A DNA stretch of 64,000 nt from Entonaema liquescens (Eukaryota; Ascomycota; Sordariomycetes; Xylariales; Xylariaceae). Positions 50,577-61,526 of the stretch are shown here, piece after piece. The stretch covers positions 3,906,001 to 3,970,000 of the forward strand of contig CADCSX010000023.1 in the NCBI GenBank assembly GCA_902805475.1, read 5' to 3'. Below the pieces are notes generated by a model, which saw nothing but the letters and a program-made list of their open reading frames with translations, made no database searches and was not told where the DNA came from. A program made the position numbers and the translations under genes. Position 1 is the first letter of the stretch, and each line of letters opens with the position of its first letter.

Positions 50577-52656
50577 TAAAATTTAAGTTTAGTATTTTAA
50601 ATATAAATTATTTATTAAATAAAAAATAAAAAAATTTAATATTATTTTTTAAAATTTTAAAAAAAATAATATTATAAATATTATAATATAAATTTATTTA
50701 TTAAAAATTTTATAAACTTATATTAATATAAAATTTTTATATAAAAATATTATTATATAATAATAATTAATAATATATTAAAAATTGTTAAATATTTAAA
50801 AAAATAAAAAAATAATTTAATAATTTATAATTTTAAATAAAATAATGTAAATTATAAATTAAAATTTTTTTTTTTAATAATTAAAAAATTTATAAATATA
50901 ATAAAAATATATTAAAGAAAAAAATAGATTTTTAGTAAAGAAAATGTAATTTTATTTTTAAAAAAAAATATATTAAAAAAAAAATAAGTTTTTAATAAAA
51001 AAAATATTTAAAAAATATAATTAAAGAAAAAATAAATAAAAGTTTAATTAAAAAAATTAAAGAATTTTTAAATTATAAATTATTAATAAAATTATAAAAT
51101 TTTATATGTTAAAAAAAATTAAAATTAATTTATTTTATTTTATTATTAATTTAAATAATTTATTTACATAATTTATAAAAAATAAAATTTTTTATTATTT
51201 TTAATAAAATAATTTTAATATAAAAGGATTTTTTATAAATTAGTAGTTTTATTTATATTAAAGGTTAAAAAGTTATTTATATAATATTTAATTATTTAAT
51301 AATAATGGTTAAATTATTATTATATATTTAACGGTTAATAAACTTTTATTTTATCCGGTTTTCGGTTGAGAAGTAAGTTATTTATTAAATTATTAGTTAA
51401 ATATTAAAGTAAAATATTGCGAAAGAAATTAAAGTAAAAAGTAAGAAGCGGTTATTATAACAATATTTGATAACTTTTAATATATTTTTTTTTTTATTAT
51501 ATATTTTTTCCATAAAAAACTTAAATAATTGTTATTAAAAAGGTTATTAACGACAATAATATTGATAATTATTATAATTATTATCTTGATAAGAAATTTA
51601 TTATATTAAAGTTAAAACTTTAATTTTATAAGAATAATTGATTTTAATATATTAATTTTTGTTAAGAAAAGTTAATATAACATTATATTTTTAACATTAT
51701 ATTTTATAACATTATAAATTAAAAATAACATTTTTAAAGTTATTAAGTTTTTGATTAAATATTTATTATAAGTAAATATTTCGAAATTATTTAAAAATTA
51801 AATGTAATAAGTTTTATTATATAAAAATATATTATTACGGTTCGGAAAACGATATACGGTATAAGTTAATATAAAGTAAATAAGAAATTTATTAAAGTTA
51901 ATAAGTGATTTTAATTTAAAATGGTTAATAAATAAATATAAATTTTGTAAAGTTTTTAATGTAACGTATGTTTATATATTATTAATAAAGATAAAATAAT
52001 AGTTAATATTTTTTATTATTTTAAAACCGATACGAATAATAATATAATTATTTATACGATTTAAAATAAAGTAATTGTTATAAAAAGTAATTAAATTATA
52101 AAACTTATATATAAATAAATTTAAAAATTTATTTAATTTATTACAAAAAAGAAATTTATTTTATATCGATTTACAAATTGCATAATTATTAAGAAAATTA
52201 CTTGTTAAATTAATAGTTAATTTATTAAAAATTTTATTATAAAAATCTTTTTTAATATTTAGAAATTTTCCTTTTTTGTAAAAACGAACGAGATAATTAT
52301 TAATAAAAAAATTAGTAAAAATCATTATATTATTATTAATAAAATTATTATTATTAATAAAGTTATTATTATTAATAAAAAATTTATTAAAATTAAAATA
52401 ATTACATATTTTTTTAATTAAATTAATTAAATTTTTACTTGCGTTACGAATTAATATATTTTTATTTTATGAAAATATTTTATTTATTAATTCGATATAA
52501 TTAAATATTTAAATATTTATTAATTAATTTTTTATGTTTATAACGCGAATTAATATTTTATTCGTTAATTTATTATAATATAATGATAATAAAGGGAATA
52601 ATTTAAATAATATATAATATTACGTTTAATTTAATTTATTATTATTAATAAATAAT

Positions 52657-53960
52657 ATGGCGGATTAATTTTAACGGTAAAAAAGTTTAAGCAAGATTTT
52701 ATGTTACGGTGGTTTTTATAACGGGTTATAATATAATAAATTAAAGTTCGGGACAATTTAAGGTTTCGGATTTAAAAATATTTAAATAAATAATAACTTA
52801 CAATTGCGTATTACGGAATTAGTTTCGGGTTTGCAAATTAGTTTGGAAATGATTTTTAACGCAGTTAATAAGTTTTTGACGGAAATGTGAAATAATTCCC
52901 GAGAAATTTATATTATGGTAAAAAGAAAATTTTAATTTAATAAATTTAAAATATATAATTTAAAAACCTTTTACTTAAACTTTAATAAATTTTTTAGTAA
53001 AAAAAATATTATTATATTAAAATGAGATATAATATTCTAAAATATAGTATTTTTTATTAATATTATCCAACGGGTAAAAATAAATTAAATATAAATTAAA
53101 ATAATTATTACGAAAATATATAAATTATATAAAAACGTTACGATGCAATGGTATATAATTAAATTAATTGAAAATATGCGAAATTATATAATATTTAATA
53201 ATAAATTTTATTTAAAAAAACTTTTTAATAAATTTAAAATAAAATTTAACGAAATATAATAAAAATTTTATAATTTTAAATATATAAAAAAAGATTATTT
53301 TAAAAAAATATTAATATATAATTAAGTTATAAATATAATGTAAATATATTAAATATATAAGATAAATTTAAAAGTTTAATAAATATAATAAATTTATAAT
53401 ATATTAAACTTTAAGTTTTAATATAATGTATCGGTTTTTAATGAGATTTGGATAATTAATAAATATGTTGGTAATTTGCGAGAACGAACCGAATTATAGC
53501 GATTTAAGTTATTAATTATTAAAAAAAAAGATTTAATAAAAAATATTTTAAATATATTTTTAATTAATAAAATAAAAATATTAATAAATTATACGTATTT
53601 AAATAAAAAACACATTTTAAATTGTATATTTATATTCGGAAAATAAATTATTATTAAAAATAACGTAAAAAATAATAACAATTTTTAATAATTTAAACGT
53701 TGTAAATATAAAGATAAAAATAATAATAAAGAAAAAGATAAAAGTAAATATAATAATAGATATTATAACGGTGAAAAACGATGTAATAATAATTATAAAA
53801 AACGTTATTATAATGGTGAATATTGTAAATTTTATAAATTAAATAATTATTATTAAAAACGTAGTTTTTATTATAACCAACGTAATTATTATAAATAAAA
53901 CCGTTGCGGCCGTTTTAGTAATTATTTTAAAAATCAATATAATTAATGTTAATAAGTGAA
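52657..53960 (+). pseudogene. gag relic of the gypsy element
   Basis: A start-like ATG at 52657 (MAD) opens a frame that, apart from RIP-type stops, reads coherently, e.g. LQLRITELVSGLQ followed by KFLTEM, a coiled-coil-like stretch. At about 53760-53960 lies a basic, Cys/His-type region. Segments such as tgtaaattttataaatta, and a later tgcggccgt with a Cys codon downstream, are what CCHC zinc knuckles would become after RIP. Not functional. Confidence 0.55.
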
Positions 53961-55559
53961 ATTTAATAAATATAATAGTAAGTTTTATATAAAAGATAAA
54001 ATATTATTAAAAAAAGAATAATTTAATTGTAAAAAATAAAAAGTTTAATTAAAAAATAAAAGTTATGTTTTACTTAAATAATATTTAAATAATAAATTAA
54101 GAAAGAAATATAATTATTTATTATATATAAATAATAATAAAATAACGTATAAAAAATATAATAAAAAATTTAATATAAAGTTAAATTATTTTAAATATAT
54201 ATATATAAATAATTATATATTATTTAAATTTAAAAATAATAAATTTAAATATAAATAATAAGTAAAAAAAAATTAAAATTTTATTATTAAAATTAAATAA
54301 ATATTTATAATTAAATTAAATATTAAAATTAATAAAGCGGAAATAATAAATATTTATATAAAATAATTTAATATAATAAATAAAAGAGTTAATAATAAAA
54401 GTAAAAAAATTAATAAATAAAATTTAAGAAAATTAAAAATTATTTACGTAAAGTTAAAACCTTTAAATAAAAAAAATTTATTATAAAAATATTATTTATT
54501 AAAAATTAATATAATTAATAAAACAAAATTAATTATATATATTAATTTAAATGTATTTAATAAAATGGTTGATATAAATTAATTAAAGATTTTTATTAAA
54601 AATTATAAAATTTATAAATTAAATATTTTATTATATATAAAAAAAATAATTAAATTTATAATTATAAATTAAAAAACTTAATTTAAATTTAAATTTTTAA
54701 TAAAATTAAAGAAAAATAAATAAAAATTAATTAATATTAAAATTAATATATAAATATATTAATATAATTTACAATTTAATTTATTATTAAAAATAAAATT
54801 TTATAAAAAATATAATATAATTATTAATTAATTTAAATAAATAATAATAATGATAATTTATTTTAAAAAATAAATATATATTAATTGTTTAAAAATAATT
54901 AGAAATTTTTAAAAATAAGTTTTAATAGTAATAAAAATAATGGTTTTAATTAGAATAATAATAATAATTTTAATTATATATTTAAATTTATTAAAAAGTT
55001 GTATATATAAATTTAATATTATATTTTTAAAAATATTATATTTAATATATAATATAATAATAATTAAAAGAATTATTTTTTTTAATTAAAATAAAAAAAA
55101 GATTATTATTTTTTAAAAAATAAAATTAAGGATTATTAATAATATAATTATAAATAAATATATTATTATAATATGGGAAAAAATTAATATAATATAAATA
55201 GTAATAAAAGTTAATAATAATAACGTTAATAATAATTTTTTAATAAACAATTTTACTATTAAAAACAATTTATTAAAATTATTATTTTTTAAAATAAAAA
55301 TAAATAAAAATCTTTAGAAATTATTAAAAAAACAAGTATTTTTTTTTAAAGATAAATTAATAAATTTAAAAACGTAATGTTTAAAAAACGTATTAAAAAT
55401 ATTATTTAAAAATAATATTAATTATTATAATATATTTTTATTTTTTAACTGTAAATTTATTATTATAATTAATAATTATAATATTTAATATAATTAAAAT
55501 ATAATTAAATTATTTAAAAATAAGAAAATAATTATAAATTTTATTAATGATTAATAAGA

Positions 55560-56230
55560 TAAGTATAAAGTTAAATAAATATATTTATTAAGTGTTAAAA
55601 ATAAAGTATTATTAAATAAAATATTTGATAATATATATAATAAAAATAAAATAAAATATATAAAAAAATTAATATTATTTGGTTATTTAATATTTAAAAT
55701 ATAGTAAATAATTAATAGTAAAAGAAAAAAATAAATGGTTATTGATTTGAAACTATTTAATTATTATGTATTAATTGATATTTATTTATTATTATAATAA
55801 AAAAAGATTATTAATAAAATATAAAAATAAAAATATTTTATTATAATAAATGGTTTAACTTTTTTCTATTAGTTGTTAATAATGTAAAAATATGTTAATT
55901 AAATAATAGTTATTTTATAAAAAAAATTTAAAATATTAAAAATAATGTTAATAGAATTTAAAAATTTTTTAATTTTTAATTAACGATTTATGGATTAAAG
56001 ATTGTTATTTTTTAAGGATTTTATTAAAGTTTATATTAATAATATAATGATTTATAATTATATAATAAAAATATATAAATAATATTTACGTAAGATATTT
56101 TTATTATTTAACGATATTAAGTTAATATTAAATTTAAAAAAATTATCTTTAAATTATTTATTAATAAAATTGTTAAATTTTATTATTAACGATTTAAATA
56201 TTATTGTTATATAAGGAAAAATTAACGTAA
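55560..56230 (+). pseudogene. Reverse transcriptase relic (gypsy pol)
   Basis: In one frame the RIP-altered text still shows landmark motifs in order: MVIDL at 55735 (the M-V-I-D-L-R motif) and GLTFFY about 40 residues later. Then come FMD-RLLFFKDFIKVY and the catalytic box at 56032-56043, now YINN where gypsy elements have Y-I/L-D-D. The downstream KIFLLFNDIKL and KLLNF match the KxFxLF...KL...LGF region of fungal gypsy RTs. Both catalytic Asp codons have become Asn by G-to-A change, so the enzyme is dead even without the stops. Confidence 0.8.
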
Positions 56231-57639
56231 TATAAAAAATTAAAATATTTAAAATATTATCTATATTAAAGATTTATATTAAAATAATAAAATTTTTGCA
56301 AAAATATATCTTGTAGTATACGTAAAAGATTTAACTTTTATAGTAATAAAAAATTATGTTAATAGTAATAAAACGAAAAGACGGTAAAATATCGATAATT
56401 ATTTTAACAAAAAAAAATACATAGTAAAAATGCTATTTATGTTTATATAAATTAAAATAAAAACATTTAAAAATTTATAAAAAGAATTAATAAATTTGGT
56501 AATATTAAATTATTAAGATAATAAAAAAATAATATATTTAAAAATTGATATATTTAAAGAATAAAGATTTAACGTATTTATTTTTTATTTAAAAAAGTTT
56601 TAAAATATTAAAATAATATTAATTAATAATATTAAATTAATAATATTTTTATTTAAAATATTAATAAAAGTTAAAATTTAATATTAAACCACCGAGTTAA
56701 AAATTGCATATTTTATATAAATATATTAATAAAATAAAATTTAATTATAATTATTTACGTATTTAATTATTATATTAATAAATTATTAAATTATTAAAAG
56801 TATTATGGAATAAATAACCTTTAAAATATTTAATATAAGTAAAATGAATATTAAGTTAATAATGGTATTTATATATTTATTATAATTTTGTTTGGAAATA
56901 TATTATATTTTAAAATAATTAAATTTGGTATTTGATATATTATTATAATTATTAATAAAAATAACGGTTAAGAATAAAAAAGAAAAAAATAATATAATAA
57001 AAATTATATTGGAAAATATTATAAAAAATTTTGGTTATTTTATAATTGAAATAATTATTAATGAAATATTTAAGTTTTATATTATTTAAAGTTATAAAAA
57101 AGATAAATGATTAAAATGATTGTGAGAAATATTTTAATTAATTAAAAAAATAAATAAAGATATAATTAAATGGTTTTGTTATAAATTACGAAATAAGTTA
57201 TTATATTATATATTAGATATAAGTTAAAAACGATTAATAATTTTATTAGATTGTGTATAAAATTTATTGGAAATGGTGTATAATAAATAATATTATTTTG
57301 GATTAAAATGAACGTTTTATAATTTGTAAAGTATTAATATATAGAATTTAATAAAGAAAGTTAAAGAATATATATAATGGTATTTAAAATATTAAAAAAA
57401 TTGTAACGATAAATTAAAAATAAATAACGAATTATTATTAATTAATTTAACGGTTATATTTTATTATATAATAATATAAGATTTTATTGTTAATTTATTT
57501 AAAATATTAATAAAAAATATATTATAGATAATAAAAAGATTTTAAAATTATAATGTAATGATGGTTATTATTTATAAATTTAATAAAAAAATTATTTTAA
57601 TATTAAGTAATATTAAATATAAAGTAATTTATTAAGTTA

Positions 57640-57860
57640 TATTGGTATTATAATTTTTTTTATTGTATAATTAGGGATTATTAATGAAGGTAATATTTGA
57701 TTAAAATTTTAAATTTATATTGGAATTTTGGTAGATATTATTTATAAAATTAGGAATAAAGTTTATTATGTTGATAAGTTATTATTTATAAATTGACGGT
57801 TAAATAAAAAGAAAAAATTAAAATATTAAAATAGTTATACGATATTATTATTTATTTTTG
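57640..57860 (+). pseudogene. Integrase relic (gypsy pol)
   Basis: One frame reads FKFILEFW followed by LGIKFIMLISYYL-stop-IDG-stop-IKRK at about 57690-57815. This is the gypsy integrase core, where the intact form has F-x-S-x-F-W, then S-Y-H-P-Q-T-D-G-Q-T-E-R. The stops fall exactly where CAA/CAG would become TAA/TAG. The frame differs from that of the RT block, so at least one indel separates them. RNase H should lie between, but I could not place it with confidence. Confidence 0.8.
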
Positions 57861-58612
57861 TTTAAGTTATAAATTAATATTATTTTAATTTTCTAATATA
57901 ATTTAAATAATATTAAATTAATAATATTAGGATAAAATTTAAATAAAATAGTATATAATTTTAAGTTTTAAATGATTATATTGATTATAAAAGTATTTAA
58001 TAATAATATTGATTTTGATATATTACGGGATTTATATTAAAAGAAAATTAAAATAGCGATTGATTTTGTAATAATAAATATAAAAATATAATATAATAAA
58101 GTTTATAAATTTATAAAATAAAAAGTAAGAAATATGGTATATTTTTAACTATATAAAAAGGTATATTTTATTAAGAAAATTATTGTAAAAATGGTTAATA
58201 TAACGTATTAAGTTATTATTAATTATATAATGTGTTAGTAATTTAATTTATAAATTAAATATTTTATTATATTAAAAGATTTATAAAATAATTTTTATAG
58301 TTTAATTATATAAAGTATTATAAGAAATTAATTTATATAATTATTATAAGTTATAATTTAAATAAATAATTATAAAAAATAATAATAAAAATTAAATATT
58401 ATATAAAATTAAAAAATTTTTAAAATAATAAGTTAATAAATAAAAAAAAAAAGTTAATTATTAAATATTTAATTTAATAAAAAAGTTATATTTTAATATA
58501 TAATTAATGGTATTTGAAAAAATTATTTATATAAAATATAATAACTTTAATAAATAAATATAATAAAAATAATTTTATAATATTAATAAAATTAAAATTA
58601 TTAAAAATTATT

Positions 58613-58740
58613 AATTAAAATAAAAACGAAATTAATTAAAATAAAGATAAAACTAATTAAAATAAAAATAAAATTAATTAAAATAATAACGAAATTAATT
58701 AAAATAACAATAAAATTACCAATTAAAATAAAAATAAAGA
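58613..58740. repeat. 21-bp tandem repeat near the 3' end of gypsy pol
   Basis: A unit of the form aattaaaataaaaacgaaatt recurs at 58613, 58634, 58655, 58676 and 58697. A multiple of three, it would encode a hydrophilic heptapeptide repeat if in the pol frame; the frame cannot be proven. Confidence 0.75.
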
Positions 58741-58799
58741 TAATAATTAAGATATAAATAAAAACGGAAATAATTAAAAAATTATTTAAATAATATTTA

Positions 58800-60946
58800 A
58801 AATAAATATATATATTAAAATTTTATTATTTATAATATTATCATTTAAACTTAAATAAATAATATAATTTCTTAAATTATTATTAAATTAACATTTTTAG
58901 TTATATATATTAATTAATTAAAATTAAATTACTTGATTTAAATTATTAAAATTTTATTAATTTTATAATTTAATTAATTTAAAAATTAAGAAAATATATA
59001 TTTATTAAATTATTTTTAATTAAAGAAAGTATAGCGGAAAATAATTAATTAAAACTTTTTAAAACTTGTTTAAATAAATATAAAAGAATTTTGTTTTTTA
59101 TTATTTAAAGTATTTATTTTTTTTTTTATATTTTTTTTAATATTTTTTTTTTTAAATTTTAATTTTCTAATAAATTAAATATACTTTTAGTAATAATAAT
59201 AAGGTAAGTATTATATATATATATTTATTAATAGCGTAATATAATAAATATTGTAATTAATTTAAATAATTATTTAAATATTAATTATTTATTTTTAATA
59301 ATTAGTTATAATAATTATTTATTTTTATTAATTAATTATAACTTTAAATATAAATATTATTTTAATTTTATAATAATAAATTAATAATTAATATATAATT
59401 TTATATATATTTAAAATAAATAATTTAATATTTTATTATATTATTTTGATTATATTAATAAATAAAATTATTTATTTTTTATTTATTTTTTTTTTATGTT
59501 TTATTAATAATATAATATTATTATAATATTTATAAAATTAGTTGGAGAATAGGATTAGAGAATTATAACTTTTTATATGTTTCGAAATTTAGTTTAAAAC
59601 TCGGATGTTAATTTTATTATTTAGTAAAATAGAAAATTGAGAATAAATAAAATTAAATTAAAAAAAATATAGAATTTTAATTGATAATTATAATAAATGG
59701 GGAGGTATTATTATTTTTTATTAATAACGGATAATATATAATTAAATTGTATTAATAATTAATATAATTAAAGTTTTAATAATTTAAGGTAAATTTTATA
59801 ATAATTTAAAAGATTTTTATATTATATTATTTTATTATGTTAAAATATGTTCGTGGTATAATTTTATTAAAGTAATTATTAGATTGGTTAAATGTTAAAT
59901 TTATAATTAATTTAATGTAATAATAATATATAAAGTTATTTAAAAAAAATTGTTTTATATTTATAAAATTTGTATTAAAAAAAATTAAAAGGTAATTAAA
60001 TGTGTTAATAAATATATTTAATTATTACTTTATAAAAAAACGTTTAAAATTTTTTAAATAATTAATAATATTTATTATAAATTGGAAATTATATTTATGG
60101 GAATTAATAAAGTATTATATATTTTTGGATTAATTTAGATATGTTAATTATTTGATAAAGTTTAAATTTTCTTTTTTTAATAAGTTATTATGTTTATAAG
60201 AGAAAAATAAAAAAAGTTTAAAATAATAAGTATTGGAAATTTATGTTAAAAATTTATAAGTAATTAATTAAAGTAAAATTTTAATAAATTATTATTATTT
60301 ATTAAAAAGTAATTAAAGTAATAAAAATTAATAAATAAGGACGAAGGAATAAATTTATAAATGGTAATTTATAATATTTGTAAAATGTTAAATGTTATTT
60401 AAATAATATATTAAAAATTTAACGAAAAAATAAATTAAATAGAAATAAAAATAGAATTAATTTTTAATATTTTAAGTTGCGAAATTAATAATATATTAGT
60501 AATGAATAAAAAATTATTAAAAATGTTAAATATTTAAATAAAAATGGAAAAATTTATGATTATTGTTAAAAGTAATAAAGATAAGTGTAAGTAATAAATG
60601 AAGATATTATAAAACGTAATTATAATTATTAATAAAGTCAAAAGTTAGTAAAAATCGGTTATATTTAAGAGTAAGTTATTAGTAAAAAGAAAGTTATTTA
60701 AAAAAGGAAATATAGTTATGTAAAGAATGGACCGATATGTTATGTTAATGTAAAATGTTGTTTTTAAATAATTAATTCGAAGATTAATATTTATGATGTT
60801 TATTAATTAAAAGCGTAAAATAATGTTTTATAAAGATTAAATAATATATATATAAGGATTAATTGTATATATTTTTAGTAAATGGAAAATAGTTTATAAA
60901 TTAATAATAATAATAAAAACGTTATTTTTTTTTTATAAAAGGTAAT
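58800..60946. other. Long 3' segment of the gypsy element
   Basis: 2.1 kb between the pol region and the 3' LTR. It keeps G bases and occasional ATG, and has weakly coherent frames (e.g. around 60480-60600). This could mean a third ORF or a long untranslated tail. No domain is recognisable. aaaagg just before 60947 is a plausible worn polypurine tract. Confidence 0.4.
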
Positions 60947-61526
60947 TGTTAAGAAAAATTAAAGTTAATTTATTTTATTTTATTATTAATTTAAATAATT
61001 TATTTATATAATTTATAAAAAATAAAATTTTTTATTATTTTTAATGGAATAATTTTAATATAAAAGGATGTTTTATATTATAAATAAAAATAAATAATTA
61101 TAAATTAAAATTTTAAAAATATTTATTAAATTATTTTATTTATATAAAAAAATATATATTTTAAAAGTTTTAAAAATAAAAATTATTAAAATAATATGTT
61201 TAAAATATATTTTTAAATAAAATAAATTTTATTTTTTCCAAAATTTAAGTAAATAAATATTTAAGAAATAAATAATTTATTAAAAAATTAATTATTTATA
61301 AAATGAATTTGCTTTAAAATTAATTATTTTTATATTGTTAAATTATTAATAATAAAAGAAAAGGAAATAAAATTATTAAATATAAAATAATTTTATAAAA
61401 TAAAATTAAAATTTATTTTTTTAAAATTTAATAAATTAAAAATTTATTAAATTTTAATTAATAATTATATATTAAATTTTATATTAAATTTTAATTTTAT
61501 AAATATATGTTAAATTACGTTTAATA

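Larger units (their letters stand above)
51107..61077 (+). mobile_element. Ty3/gypsy LTR retrotransposon, RIP-degraded, nested
   Basis: 9971 bp. LTRs of 131 bp at 51107-51237 and 60947-61077 start TGTTAA and end ttttata, and differ at few positions. The target duplication ttata is exact (51102-51106, 61078-61082). The order inside is gag, reverse transcriptase, integrase, left to right, which is the Ty3/gypsy order. It is long for so short an LTR: about 1.4 kb precede gag and about 2.2 kb follow the integrase region. C has been lost far more than G on this strand, so many codons are still recognisable despite numerous stops. Confidence 0.85.
41565..61526 (-). mobile_element. Inverted full copy of element 2, interrupted by a gypsy element
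   Basis: It reads as the reverse complement of 26755-36381. 41681-46290 pairs with 31410-36235, 47130-51106 with ~27200-30970, and 61083-61380 with ~26900-27197. LTRs are at 41565-41680 (with a ~30-bp deletion) and 61381-61526. It contains the 9.97-kb gypsy insertion, a solo LTR of its own family at 50431-50576, and a divergent middle block at 46290-47130. That middle block holds a tRNA-like sequence and a direct match to 23370-24400. Confidence 0.65.

Noticed and set aside
56312..56350. A YVKD-like motif suggesting a copia reverse transcriptase
   Set aside because: A better RT catalytic box with correct flanking motifs lies at 56032-56043, and the integrase is downstream of it, which is gypsy order; the YVKD text is incidental.
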